Positions 1 through 7,816 of a DNA stretch of 64,000 nucleotides are shown one piece after another. Position 1 is the first letter of the stretch. Each line of letters opens with the position of its first letter. The DNA is taken from the NCBI GenBank assembly GCA_964415175.1, contig CAYPYG010000001.1, forward strand, positions 1-64,000. The letters are read 5' to 3'. The DNA is from UBA2231 sp964415175 (GTDB lineage: Bacteria > Elusimicrobiota > Elusimicrobia > Elusimicrobiales > UBA9959). The translations under genes were made by a program, and so were the position numbers. The notes below the pieces were generated by a model. The model searched no databases. It was given only the letters and a program-made list of their open reading frames with translations, and was not told the DNA's origin.

Positions 1-249
1 GGCGAGGGCCGCCCGCCGGCCTTCGCGAAAGCGCTGGACAGGATAACGGAGAAAGCGATAAGCTCCGGCTCGCGCGTCGTGCTGCTGACCTTCCCGGATA
101 TTTTCGGGACTAAGGACCGGATAAACACCCCCAATACCCTGGGGCCGCATAACTGGTCCTTCCGCGTGCCGGTGCCGCTGGAGAAATTCGCGCAGAAGCA
201 CGGCGCCGCGCTGGAAAAACTGGCGCGATGGATAAGGGAGGCCCGGTGA
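1..249 (+). CDS. malQ: 4-alpha-glucanotransferase, C-terminal end (partial)
   Basis: The window opens inside this gene, and 82 C-terminal residues are visible before TGA at 247-249. MalQ (amylomaltase, GH77) moves alpha-1,4-glucan segments between maltodextrins in the cytoplasm. The visible part carries the family's C-terminal signature: a phenylalanine-proline-aspartate stretch leading into RINTPNTLGPHNWSFRVP, matching the conserved MNTPGT...NW.WR ending of MalQ. The catalytic domain lies outside the window. Its stop codon overlaps the GTG start of the next gene (GTGA), so the two are probably co-transcribed. The GH13 glycosidase at 61027-62514 is the only other glucan enzyme seen here. Confidence 0.85.
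   Translation, partial: GEGRPPAFAKALDRITEKAISSGSRVVLLTFPDIFGTKDRINTPNTLGPHNWSFRVPVPLEKFAQKHGAALEKLARWIREAR
236..241 (+). promoter_or_regulatory. Shine-Dalgarno that sets the tatT start
   Basis: GGGAGG ends 4 bases before GTG 246. It supports GTG 246 over the upstream ATG at 228, which would put six extra residues in front of a good lipoprotein signal peptide. Confidence 0.6.
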
Positions 250-1052
250 AAAAACTGGTACTGGCCGCCGCCTTCCCCCTGCTGACGGGCTGCTCGCTCA
301 ACCGCACGGCCGCCCGCGTGACCGGCGGCGTCATAGACGAGGGCATCTCGTCGGTCTTCTCCCAGTCCGACCCGCAGTACGCCCGCCAGGCCCTCCCCGG
401 CAATCTCCAGCTCATGGAGATACTCATCGCCAATGACCCGGGCAACAAGGGCCTGCTGGTCAACGCCGCGCAGGGCTTCTGCGGCTACGCCTTCATGTTC
501 CTCGAGGACAGCGAGCCGGAGCGCGCCTCCGGCTTCTATCTCAAGGGGCAGGCCTACTCCGAAAGGGCCCTCGGCGGCCGCGGCCCGGCCGAAACCCGGA
601 AGCGGGACGTGCCGGCACTGTTCTGGCACACCTTCTGCAAAGCCTCCTATATCAACATAAACCGGGACAAGCCGGAAGCCATAGCCGAAATACCGTCGAT
701 AGAACCCGCTGCGCTGCGGCTGCTGGAACTGGACCCTTCCTACTACTATAACGGCGCGCACAGCATCATGGGCGCCTATTATTCCATACGCCCGCGCATG
801 CTGGGCGGCGACCCGGACAAGGCCCGGTCCTATTTCGACGCCGCGGCTTCGGGCGCCGGCGCGGATTTCCTGCTCAACCGTTACATGGCCGCCCGGATGT
901 ACGCCCCGGCCGCTCTCGACGAGGAATTCTTCACGGCGGCCCTGGAAGCCGTGCTGTCGGCGGAACTCCGGGACGGCGGGACCAGGCTGGCCAACGAGGT
1001 CGCCAAGATAAAAGCAAAAGCCCTGCTGGAGGAAAAAGATGAACTTTTCTAG
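246..1052 (+). CDS. tatT: TRAP transporter TatT-type lipoprotein
   Basis: The 268-residue product starts with a short lipoprotein signal (MKKLVLAAAFPLLTGC, lipidated Cys16). The rest is helical and repeat-like, with spaced Leu/Ala/Tyr pairs as in TPR folds. This matches the TatT family, whose model is the Treponema pallidum Tp0956 lipoprotein. That protein forms a trimeric TPR scaffold that binds the TRAP solute-binding protein, possibly for hydrophobic ligands. Context supports the call: dctP, dctQ and dctM follow directly, and the dctP start overlaps this gene's end by 14 bases. An upstream ATG at 228 would spoil the signal peptide. The ligand cannot be read from the sequence. Confidence 0.8.
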   Translation: MKKLVLAAAFPLLTGCSLNRTAARVTGGVIDEGISSVFSQSDPQYARQALPGNLQLMEILIANDPGNKGLLVNAAQGFCGYAFMFLEDSEPERASGFYLKGQAYSERALGGRGPAETRKRDVPALFWHTFCKASYININRDKPEAIAEIPSIEPAALRLLELDPSYYYNGAHSIMGAYYSIRPRMLGGDPDKARSYFDAAASGAGADFLLNRYMAARMYAPAALDEEFFTAALEAVLSAELRDGGTRLANEVAKIKAKALLEEKDELF

Positions 1053-2049
1053 GATACTGCCCGCTGTCTGCGCCGCGCTGCTGCTGGCCGCCCCGGCCGG
1101 AGCGCAGACGGTGATCAAGTTCGCCACGCTGGCCCCGGAAGGCTCGGCCTGGATGAACGTGATGAAGAAGTTCGCCGACGAGGTGAAGCAGAAGACCGCC
1201 GGCCGCGTGAAATTCCGCATGTATCCCGGCGGCGTGCAGGGCGACGAGAAGGACGTGGTGCGCAAGATCCGCATCGGCCAGCTGCACGCCGGCGGCTTCA
1301 CCGGCGTCGGCATAGGGGAGATAGCCCCCGCCGCGCGCATACTGGACACGCCTTTCCTGTTCAAGAACGCGCCCGAGATAGACTATGTCTACGGCGCGCT
1401 TGACGCCGAGTTCAGGAAGATGTTCGAAGAGGCCGGCTATGTCCTCCTCGGCTGGGCCGAGGTCGGCGACGTGCTGATACTCTCTAACTCGCCGGTCAAG
1501 AAACCGGAGGACCTGAAGGCGGTCAAGATGTGGATGTGGGAAGGCGACCCGACGGCCGAGGCCGCTTTCACCGCTCTCGGGATCAAGCCCATCCCGCTCT
1601 CCATCACCGACGTGATGACCTCGCTGCAGACCGGCATGATAGACGGCATCTACGGCTCCCCCCTGGCCGTGCTGGCCATGCAATGGCACACCAGGATGAA
1701 GTACGCGCTGTCGCTGCCGCTGACCAACGCCTCCGGCGCCGTCCTGCTTTCCAAAAAGGTCTTCGCCTCGCTGTCGAAAGAGGACCAGGCCGCGCTGCTG
1801 AAGGCCGGGGACAGCTATTTCAGGGAGCTCACCAGGATAAGCAGGTCCGATAACGCCAAGTCCGCGGACCTGCTCAAAAAAGCCGGGATAAAGTTCACCG
1901 ACCCGGAAGGCAAAAGCATCGTGGGGGAGTTTGAAAAAGCCGGGGAGGCCGCCAGGAACGCCCTCGCCGGCAAGCTCTATCCCCAGGAAATGCTGGACCG
2001 GATAGAGAAAGCCCTGGCCGACTTCCGCCGGCCCAAAAAATCCGAATAG
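1039..2049 (+). CDS. dctP: TRAP transporter solute-binding protein, DctP family
   Basis: A 336-residue periplasmic binding protein. Residues 1-22 form a signal peptide, probably cleaved after AGA. The mature protein begins with the family opening TVIKFATLAPEGSAW and has the usual organisation of the DctP fold, including the LSLPLTNASGAVLLSKK region near residue 230 where the domain-connecting strands lie. It would capture a carboxylate-type ligand and hand it to DctQ/DctM. A strong GGAGGAAAAAG precedes ATG 1039. With TatT upstream, it resembles the treponemal TatP/TatT pair more than the classical C4-dicarboxylate system, so the ligand may be unusual. Confidence 0.92.
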   Translation: MNFSRILPAVCAALLLAAPAGAQTVIKFATLAPEGSAWMNVMKKFADEVKQKTAGRVKFRMYPGGVQGDEKDVVRKIRIGQLHAGGFTGVGIGEIAPAARILDTPFLFKNAPEIDYVYGALDAEFRKMFEEAGYVLLGWAEVGDVLILSNSPVKKPEDLKAVKMWMWEGDPTAEAAFTALGIKPIPLSITDVMTSLQTGMIDGIYGSPLAVLAMQWHTRMKYALSLPLTNASGAVLLSKKVFASLSKEDQAALLKAGDSYFRELTRISRSDNAKSADLLKKAGIKFTDPEGKSIVGEFEKAGEAARNALAGKLYPQEMLDRIEKALADFRRPKKSE

Positions 2050-2057
2050 GACGCCCC

Positions 2058-2103
2058 GCGCCGGCCCCCGCCGACCCTTTCCGGGGGTTGCGGGGGCCGG
2101 CGC
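2058..2103 (+). promoter_or_regulatory. Perfect 14-bp GC hairpin between dctP and dctQ
   Basis: GCGCCGGCCCCCGC at 2058-2071 is exactly complementary to 2090-2103, and ACCC (74-77) pairs with GGGT (85-88) inside the loop. No T-run follows, so it is unlikely to be a strong intrinsic terminator. Its place between the binding-protein gene and the membrane-subunit genes suits an mRNA-stabilising or attenuating hairpin that keeps dctP expression above dctQM. Confidence 0.65.
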
Positions 2104-2123
2104 CATTATTGGATAATAATATC

Positions 2124-2627
2124 ATGCGTTTCCTGTTCCGCTTCGAAGAATGGCTGGTCAAGGGCGAAAAGATCCTGATCGTGCTGTTCGTGGCGCTGAT
2201 GATCTCGCTCTCCTTCCTGCAGGTGCTGTTGCGGGTGTTCTTTCACTCGGGCATAGTCTGGCTGGACCCCATGCTGCGCCACATGGTGTTGTGGTCCGGG
2301 CTGCTCGGCGCGGCGCTGGCCTCGCGCTACTCTCGCCAGTTCGCCCTGGAGGCGCTGGTCAAGTTCGCGCCGGAAAAGGCGCGCCGCGGCCTGGCCATCT
2401 TCGCCGGCGCCTTCACCGTGGCTGTCTCGGGACTGCTGTTCTGGGCGGCCTATAAGTTCGTAAAGGACGATTTCACCTCGGCCTCGACCTCGTTCTACAT
2501 CGGCCATTTGGCCGTACCGTCCGGCTGGGCCCACATGATTATCCCCGCCGTCTTCGCTCTCATAATCCTGCACACCATCATGAACCTTTTCCGGGTCGTG
2601 GACCCGGGCGAGGAGTTCAAGTTCTGA
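2124..2627 (+). CDS. dctQ: TRAP transporter small permease, DctQ family
   Basis: A 167-residue inner-membrane protein with four hydrophobic segments, at roughly residues 16-36, 48-66, 88-106 and 128-150. The family motif is WLDPMLRHMVLWSGLLGAA in the second segment. DctQ is the small subunit that packs against DctM in the sodium-driven transporter. I chose ATG 2124 because the longer frame opening (TTG 2088) lies inside the GC hairpin and would add a non-membrane extension. The Shine-Dalgarno is weak. The stop overlaps the dctM start (TGATG). Confidence 0.88.
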   Translation: MRFLFRFEEWLVKGEKILIVLFVALMISLSFLQVLLRVFFHSGIVWLDPMLRHMVLWSGLLGAALASRYSRQFALEALVKFAPEKARRGLAIFAGAFTVAVSGLLFWAAYKFVKDDFTSASTSFYIGHLAVPSGWAHMIIPAVFALIILHTIMNLFRVVDPGEEFKF

Positions 2628-3886
2628 TGGGAATACTTATAGCCCTCGGCATACTCCTGCTCGCCTTCCTGGGCGCGCCGGTCTTCACGCTCATCGGCGG
2701 CGGAGCGATATACCTCTTCGGCGCGGAAGGAGTGGATTCCTCCGCCGTCATCGTCGAGATGCTCAGGCTCTCCTCGCTGCCCGCCCTCATCGCCATCCCT
2801 CTTTTCACCTTCGCGGGCTATGTGCTGGCCGAGAGCGGCGCGCCGCGCAGACTGCTGGCCCTGGCCGAGGCCCTGTTCGGCTTCCTGCCCGGCGGCCTGG
2901 CCATAGTGGCGCTCTTCGCGACCGCCGTCTTCACCGCCTTCACCGGGGCGTCCGGCGTCACGATAATCGCGCTGGGCGGCCTGCTCTACCCGATGCTGAC
3001 GAAGCAGGGCTACCCGGAGAAATTCACGCTGGGCCTGCTGACCACCACGGGCAGCCTGGGCCTTCTCTTTCCGCCCAGCCTGCCTATCATCCTCTACGCC
3101 ATAATCGGCAAGCTCAACCTGGACCAGCTTTTCCGCGCCGCGCTGTTGCCGGGGCTTTTCCTCCTGCTGGTCCTGTCGGCGTACGCGTATTTCGTGGCCC
3201 GCCGCTCGGGCGTGCAGAAGCTGTCCTTCGAGCCGGGCAGGATACTCGCGGCCGCGCGCGCGGCGGCCTGGGAGATCCCGCTGCCCTTCCTGATAATCGG
3301 CGGCATCTACAAGGGCGTGTTCACCGCCGGCGAGGCGGCCTCCATCATGTCCTTCTACGTCGTCATCGTGGAAGTCTTCATATACAGGGACCTCTGCCTG
3401 CGGCGCGACATAGCCAAGATAGCGGTCAAGAGCATGATCCTGGTCGGCTCCATCTTCATAGTGCTCGGCACCGCCCTCGGCCTTACCAACTACCTCATCG
3501 ACGCGCAGATCCCCGACGCCATCTTCGCCTGGATGCACTCTTTCGTCCAGAGCAAGTTCCTCTTCCTGGTGCTGCTCAACGCCTTCCTGCTGATCATCAA
3601 CATGATCGAGATCTTCTCGGCGATAATCATCGTCGTGCCCATCATAGTGCCGGTGGCGCTGCAGTACGGCGTGGACCCGGTGCATCTCGGCGTGATCTTC
3701 ATCCTGAACCTCGAGATAGGCTATATGCTGCCGCCGCTGGGCCTCAACCTTTTCCTTTCCAGCTCCCGCTTCAACCGGAAACTCCCGGAACTTTACTGGG
3801 CGATAGTGCCTTTCCTGCTCCTGCTGCTGGCCGTGCTGGCGCTGGTCACGTACGTGCCGGGACTCAGCATGATGGGGATGAAATAG
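2627..3886 (+). CDS. dctM: TRAP transporter large permease, DctM family
   Basis: The 419-residue large subunit of the TRAP transporter has about a dozen hydrophobic segments. Family landmarks are the N-terminal GAPVFTLIGGGAIYLFG, AVFTAFTGASGVTIIALGGLLYP around residue 105, LGLLFPPSLPIILYA around residue 145, and GYMLPPLGLNLFLSSS near residue 365. DctM is the elevator-type domain that carries substrate with sodium. It starts on the last base of dctQ (one-base overlap). The tatT-dctP-dctQ-dctM order looks like a complete operon. Confidence 0.95.
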   Translation: MGILIALGILLLAFLGAPVFTLIGGGAIYLFGAEGVDSSAVIVEMLRLSSLPALIAIPLFTFAGYVLAESGAPRRLLALAEALFGFLPGGLAIVALFATAVFTAFTGASGVTIIALGGLLYPMLTKQGYPEKFTLGLLTTTGSLGLLFPPSLPIILYAIIGKLNLDQLFRAALLPGLFLLLVLSAYAYFVARRSGVQKLSFEPGRILAAARAAAWEIPLPFLIIGGIYKGVFTAGEAASIMSFYVVIVEVFIYRDLCLRRDIAKIAVKSMILVGSIFIVLGTALGLTNYLIDAQIPDAIFAWMHSFVQSKFLFLVLLNAFLLIINMIEIFSAIIIVVPIIVPVALQYGVDPVHLGVIFILNLEIGYMLPPLGLNLFLSSSRFNRKLPELYWAIVPFLLLLLAVLALVTYVPGLSMMGMK

Positions 3887-3890
3887 CGAA

Positions 3891-4856
3891 ATGGGGCATC
3901 ACCACGATCACGACGGTCATTCCTGCGCCGGCGGCCACGGCCACGATCACGGGCACGGCAGCGAGGGGCACTCCCATCACCACGGGGCCGGCGCTCACCG
4001 CAAGGCGATAACCTGGGCCTTTTTCATAACCGCCGGCTTCATGGCGCTGGAGGCGGCCGGCGGCCTGCTGACGGGCAGCATGGCGCTGCTCAGCGACGCC
4101 ATGCACATGCTGACCGACGCCGCTGCGCTGGGCATGAGCTTCATCGCCTCGCGGCTGGCCGCCCTGAAGCCGGATTCGAAGCGCACCTACGGCTACCGCC
4201 GCGCCGAAGTGGTCGCCGCGCTGGGCAACGCCCTCCTGCTCTGGCTGCTCTGCGGCTTCATGCTGCGCGAGGTCTGGGAACGCTTCCAAGACCCCGTTCC
4301 CGTCCTCTCGGTCCCGATGCTGGCGATAGCCGCCGCCGGTCTGCTGGCCAACCTGGCCTGCGCCTGGATACTCCACCGCCACAGCGCCGGGAACATCAAT
4401 ATACGCGGCGCCTTCCTGCACGTGCTCAGCGACCTGGCCGGTTCCGTCGCCGCCATCGTCGCCGGCGCGGTCATCTATTTCACCGGCTGGTACACCGCCG
4501 ATACCATCGTCTCCCTGCTTATAATCGCGCTCATCCTCTTCAGTTCCACGCGCCTGCTCCTGGAGGCTTTCCACATACTCATGGAAGGCGCGCCGCGGGG
4601 TCTGTCGATGGACGCGGTGGAGCGGGCGCTCCTGGGAATAGACGGCGTCGACGGCGTGCACGAGCTGCACGCCTGGAGCCTCTCGTCCGGCTTCAACGCC
4701 CTGACCGCGCACCTGATAGTCAGGGACCCGGCCAGGCAGCAGCCCGCCCTCAAAGAGGCCTCCTGCCTGGCGTCGGAAAAATTCGGCATAAGGCATTCCG
4801 TGTTCCAGGTGGAGAGCGAACTGCGCAAGGATTCCTCCTGCGACACCTGCTGCTGA
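3891..4856 (+). CDS. Cation diffusion facilitator, zinc exporter type
   Basis: This 321-residue protein has a histidine-rich cytoplasmic N-terminus (residues 3-36), six predicted membrane helices and a C-terminal cytoplasmic domain. Helix 2 contains H72-x3-D76 (MHMLTD) and helix 5 contains HVLSD. These HxxxD pairs form the zinc site in ZitB/CzcD-type CDFs. Manganese types carry N or D in place of H. It would export Zn(II), perhaps Co or Cd, by proton antiport as a dimer. The tail ends in DSSCDTCC, an extra cysteine-rich metal-binding end. It starts 5 bases after dctM, but a functional link to the TRAP system is not evident. Confidence 0.88.
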   Translation: MGHHHDHDGHSCAGGHGHDHGHGSEGHSHHHGAGAHRKAITWAFFITAGFMALEAAGGLLTGSMALLSDAMHMLTDAAALGMSFIASRLAALKPDSKRTYGYRRAEVVAALGNALLLWLLCGFMLREVWERFQDPVPVLSVPMLAIAAAGLLANLACAWILHRHSAGNINIRGAFLHVLSDLAGSVAAIVAGAVIYFTGWYTADTIVSLLIIALILFSSTRLLLEAFHILMEGAPRGLSMDAVERALLGIDGVDGVHELHAWSLSSGFNALTAHLIVRDPARQQPALKEASCLASEKFGIRHSVFQVESELRKDSSCDTCC

Positions 4857-4863
4857 GGTATCC

Positions 4864-6054
4864 ATGAAAATAAAGTTCAGCCGGAATTTCAGACAGTTCA
4901 GGCCGTTCCTTTTCGAGGAACTCTACCGCCAGGCCGCCGCGGAACGGGCCAAGGGCAGGGACATAATCAGCCTGGCCGTCGGAGATCCGGACATTCCCAC
5001 CGACCGCGGGATCGTGGCCAGGGCCGCCGCCGAGGTGAAGAAGGCCGCCAACCACCGCTACCCCAATACCAAGGGCAATGAAACCCTGCGCAAGGCCGTG
5101 GCCGCCTGGCATAAGCGCCGCCACGGCCTCTCCTTCCATCCTTCGGACGAGGTGTCCATACTTATCGGCTCCAAGGAGGGCATAGCCCACCTGCCGCTGG
5201 CCGTCATGGACCCGGGCGACCTCTGCCTCATACCGGACCCGACCTACCCGACCTACCGCACCGGCGTGGTGCTGGCCGGCGGCCGCGTGCACGACGTGCC
5301 GCTGGAGGAAAAGAACGGCTTCCTGCCGGACCTGGGGAAGATACCCGGCGGCGTCGCGTCGAAGGCGAAGCTCTTCTTCCTCAACTACCCGAACAACCCC
5401 ACCGGCGCGGGAGCCACCCTGGATTTTTACAGGGACCTGGTCCGCTGGGCGAAAAAGAACTCGGTGATCATAGCCCAGGACGCGGCCTACTGCGACGTTT
5501 ATTTCGGCGAGCCCGCCCCCAGCATACTGCAGGTCCCCGGCGCGCGCGACGTGGCCGTGGAGTTCTACTCCGTCTCCAAGACCTACTGCATGGCCGGCTG
5601 GCGCATAGGCTGGGTCGTCGGCAACGGCGAACTGGTGCGGGCGCTCAACGCCCTCAAGGAGAACATAGACTCGGGCCCTTTCAACGCCGTGCAGAACGCG
5701 GCGGCCTGGGGACTGGACCATCACGAACGCATAACGCCTCCGGTGCGCGCCAGGTTCGCGGCCAGGGCGGACAGGTTCTGCTCGGGCCTCGAAAAGGCGG
5801 GCTGGCGGTTCAGGAGGCCCGGCGGCAGCTGCTTCGTCTGGGCCCGGCCGCCGGCGGACATGAGTTCCCTGGATTCGGTCTGCCTTATGCTGGAAAAAGC
5901 CGCGGTGCTGGCCGCGCCGGGCTCCGGCTTCGGCCGCTGCGGCGAGGGGTACGTGCGTTTCTCGCTGACCGAACCCGAGCCCCTCCTGTACGAAGCTCTG
6001 CGCCGCATACGGGAACTGCGCTGGCCCGGGAAGGAGCCACGGTCGAAACGATGA
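4864..6054 (+). CDS. dapL: LL-diaminopimelate aminotransferase-like PLP enzyme
   Basis: A 396-residue fold-type I aminotransferase. Visible motifs are ISLAVGDPDIPT (residues 35-46), the substrate-side NYPNNPTGA (174-182), and SVSKTYCMAGWRIG with the PLP lysine at K239. The N-terminal half and the GSKEGIAHLPLAV stretch resemble DapL, which converts tetrahydrodipicolinate straight to LL-diaminopimelate. The window also has dapA and dapF but no dapD, dapC or dapE, which fits that route. A broad-specificity class I/II aminotransferase is the alternative. The stop overlaps the next start by 4 bases (ATGA). Confidence 0.65.
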   Translation: MKIKFSRNFRQFRPFLFEELYRQAAAERAKGRDIISLAVGDPDIPTDRGIVARAAAEVKKAANHRYPNTKGNETLRKAVAAWHKRRHGLSFHPSDEVSILIGSKEGIAHLPLAVMDPGDLCLIPDPTYPTYRTGVVLAGGRVHDVPLEEKNGFLPDLGKIPGGVASKAKLFFLNYPNNPTGAGATLDFYRDLVRWAKKNSVIIAQDAAYCDVYFGEPAPSILQVPGARDVAVEFYSVSKTYCMAGWRIGWVVGNGELVRALNALKENIDSGPFNAVQNAAAWGLDHHERITPPVRARFAARADRFCSGLEKAGWRFRRPGGSCFVWARPPADMSSLDSVCLMLEKAAVLAAPGSGFGRCGEGYVRFSLTEPEPLLYEALRRIRELRWPGKEPRSKR

Positions 6055-6968
6055 TATCGCGGTATCTTTCCGACGATCTTTCCAGGCCGCGCTGCCTGGG
6101 ACTGCAGTTCAACGACCTCGCCGCCCTCGTCGCCGGGGTGAAGAGCGTGGTCTATACCAGCGCCGGGAGCGCGGAGGACATGCGCCGGCTGGACGAGTTA
6201 TGCGAGGGGCTGAAACTGAAAAAACTGGTCCTGGAGGAAAGGCGCGATGTTTCGGGGGCCAGGATCAGCGACCTGCTCATAGGCCCGCGCCCGGCCGACC
6301 TGCGCAGGGCCGGCAAAGCGTACTCGGATATCATGTCGCGGGAATGGGGCGAAGCCCTCGGCTACCCTGAATGCTGCGTAAAGGCCTACCTGGGCTGGAA
6401 GAATAAGAAGGACCGCCTGCCCCGCATCAAGGACCTGATCTTCCACATCCTCGATGCCTCCCCGGAGGGGGAGCTCTTTCCCTTCTGGGTGAACAATGTC
6501 CCCAATTATTACTCCCGGCTGGGCCTCCGTTCCGATCACCGCGACTTCGTCCGCTTCTGCGGGCTCAACGAGGGCGCGGACCGGGAGACGATCATCCCCT
6601 GGCATCCCTGTTCCTACCGCTGCACCGAAACCATGAAAAAAGGCCGGAAGATATACGAGGTGTTGGAACGCTATATGCCGGCTACGGCCGCGTTCAGGAA
6701 AACTTTTCTCTCCCGCCCGGTCGTCTTCAGCGGCAAGTTCAGCTTTGTCGCTCTCGACGGCGGATGCCGCAGGGAGGCCGGCGGCTTCCGCGTCGTCCAC
6801 GGTGGGCCGGCCGGTCCCAGGGCGCCCGGCGCCGGAAAACTTCTCAGGGTGCTCTCCGCGCCGGGAGAGCTGAAAGCCTCGGGGCGCGGCGCGATATACT
6901 CCGAGCCGGGCGCCAGGCTGCCGGCCGGGACGAGGTTGATCCCTTTCTCGGCCGCGGCCGTGGACTGA
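6051..6968 (+). CDS. DUF483-like cysteine-motif protein
   Basis: A 305-residue soluble protein of unknown function. The recognisable part is GYPECCVKAYL (residues 104-114), the hallmark of DUF483, followed by WHPCSYRCTETMKKG (184-198). These two cysteine pairs could form a metal or Fe-S site. The extreme N-terminus (ISRYLSDDLSRPRCLG) resembles no catalytic motif I know. The C-terminal 75 residues are Gly/Ala/Pro-rich and look poorly conserved. The gene overlaps the DapL-like aminotransferase by ATGA, so the two proteins are probably made together. DUF483 is best known from archaea, and I do not assign a reaction. Confidence 0.6.
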   Translation: MISRYLSDDLSRPRCLGLQFNDLAALVAGVKSVVYTSAGSAEDMRRLDELCEGLKLKKLVLEERRDVSGARISDLLIGPRPADLRRAGKAYSDIMSREWGEALGYPECCVKAYLGWKNKKDRLPRIKDLIFHILDASPEGELFPFWVNNVPNYYSRLGLRSDHRDFVRFCGLNEGADRETIIPWHPCSYRCTETMKKGRKIYEVLERYMPATAAFRKTFLSRPVVFSGKFSFVALDGGCRREAGGFRVVHGGPAGPRAPGAGKLLRVLSAPGELKASGRGAIYSEPGARLPAGTRLIPFSAAAVD

Positions 6969-7010
6969 AGCCGGTCCCGGCCGCGGAAAGGTCGTTTTGT
7001 GCATTCTAAG

Positions 7011-7030
7011 CCCCGCGTCCGTACGCGGGG
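7011..7030 (+). promoter_or_regulatory. Intercistronic GC hairpin
   Basis: CCCCGCGT (7011-7018) and ACGCGGGG (7023-7030) form an 8-bp stem with a 4-base loop, 15 bases before GTG 7046. No T-run follows. It may punctuate the transcript between the DUF483-like gene and the glycosyltransferase. Confidence 0.45.
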
Positions 7031-7045
7031 AACACGGAGCCGGAA

Positions 7046-7816
7046 GTGGAAGAACTCAGCGTAATTATCATCGCCAGGAACGAGGAAGCCGACCTGCCCG
7101 CCTGCCTGCAGGGCCTGCTGGGCCTGGCCGGGGAAATAGTGCTGGTGGACGATTTCTCCACGGACGCCACGACCGCCATAGCCGAACGGCACGGCGCCAG
7201 GGTGCTCAAGCGCAGGTTCGACACCTACGGGGGGCAGAAGCAGTTCGCCCTGGACAACGCCACGAGGACATGGGTCCTCAACGTGGACGCGGACGAGGTG
7301 GTCAGTCCGGAACTCGGGAAAGAGATAGAAGCCGTACTGCGGGACCCCGGCGACAAAGCCGGCTTCGAGATCCCTTTCAGGGTGCATTTCCTGGGCCGCA
7401 GGCTGCGCTTCGGCCGGGGAGCCTCCGAGAAGCACCTGCGCCTCTTTCGCCGGGACCGCGCGGGCTACAGCGTGCGCGCGGTGCACGAGCGCCTGGCCGT
7501 GGACGGTCCCGTAGGCGTACTGCGCGCCCACATCGACCACCACACTTATTCCGACCTGCACGAGTATTTCGACAAGTTCAACAGGTACACCTCCCTGATC
7601 GCGGCGCAGAAACTGGAGAGAGGCGAACGGTTCAGGCCCTGGCACGTCCTGCGTTTCCCTTTCGAGTTCCTCTCGCGCTACGTGCTGCGGCTAGGCTTCC
7701 TGGACGGCTGGCACGGCTTCCTCGCGGCGTTCCTGGCCTCCTTCTACACGACCGTCAAGTACCTCAAGCTCTGGGACCTGCAGCGGCGCGCGCCGGGCCG
7801 GAAGGCGCGCCCGTGA
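7046..7816 (+). CDS. Family 2 glycosyltransferase, WaaE/KdtX-like
   Basis: This 256-residue GT-A enzyme has LSVIIIARNEEADLPACLQG at the N-terminus, VDDFSTDATT for the nucleotide site and LNVDADE as the DxD metal motif near residue 78. The arrangement up to the HxxY-rich middle (HIDHHTYSDLHEY) matches WaaE-like beta-1,4-glucosyltransferases that decorate LPS inner core. The last 60 residues contain a hydrophobic, probably membrane-associated stretch (FLDGWHGFLAAFLASFYTTV). It starts with GTG after CGGAGCCGGAA. Its last bases overlap the deacetylase start (GTGA). It probably acts on a surface glycan at the cytoplasmic face. Confidence 0.85.
   Translation: MEELSVIIIARNEEADLPACLQGLLGLAGEIVLVDDFSTDATTAIAERHGARVLKRRFDTYGGQKQFALDNATRTWVLNVDADEVVSPELGKEIEAVLRDPGDKAGFEIPFRVHFLGRRLRFGRGASEKHLRLFRRDRAGYSVRAVHERLAVDGPVGVLRAHIDHHTYSDLHEYFDKFNRYTSLIAAQKLERGERFRPWHVLRFPFEFLSRYVLRLGFLDGWHGFLAAFLASFYTTVKYLKLWDLQRRAPGRKARP

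Noticed and set aside
2058..2103. The dctP-dctQ hairpin as an intrinsic terminator
   Set aside because: No T-run follows, and the operon continues with dctQ and dctM. Attenuation or mRNA protection fits better.
931..2106. Long open frame on the minus strand opposite dctP
   Set aside because: It is low-complexity and lacks any motif, and the opposite strand encodes a clear DctP. GC-rich third positions create such shadows across the whole window.
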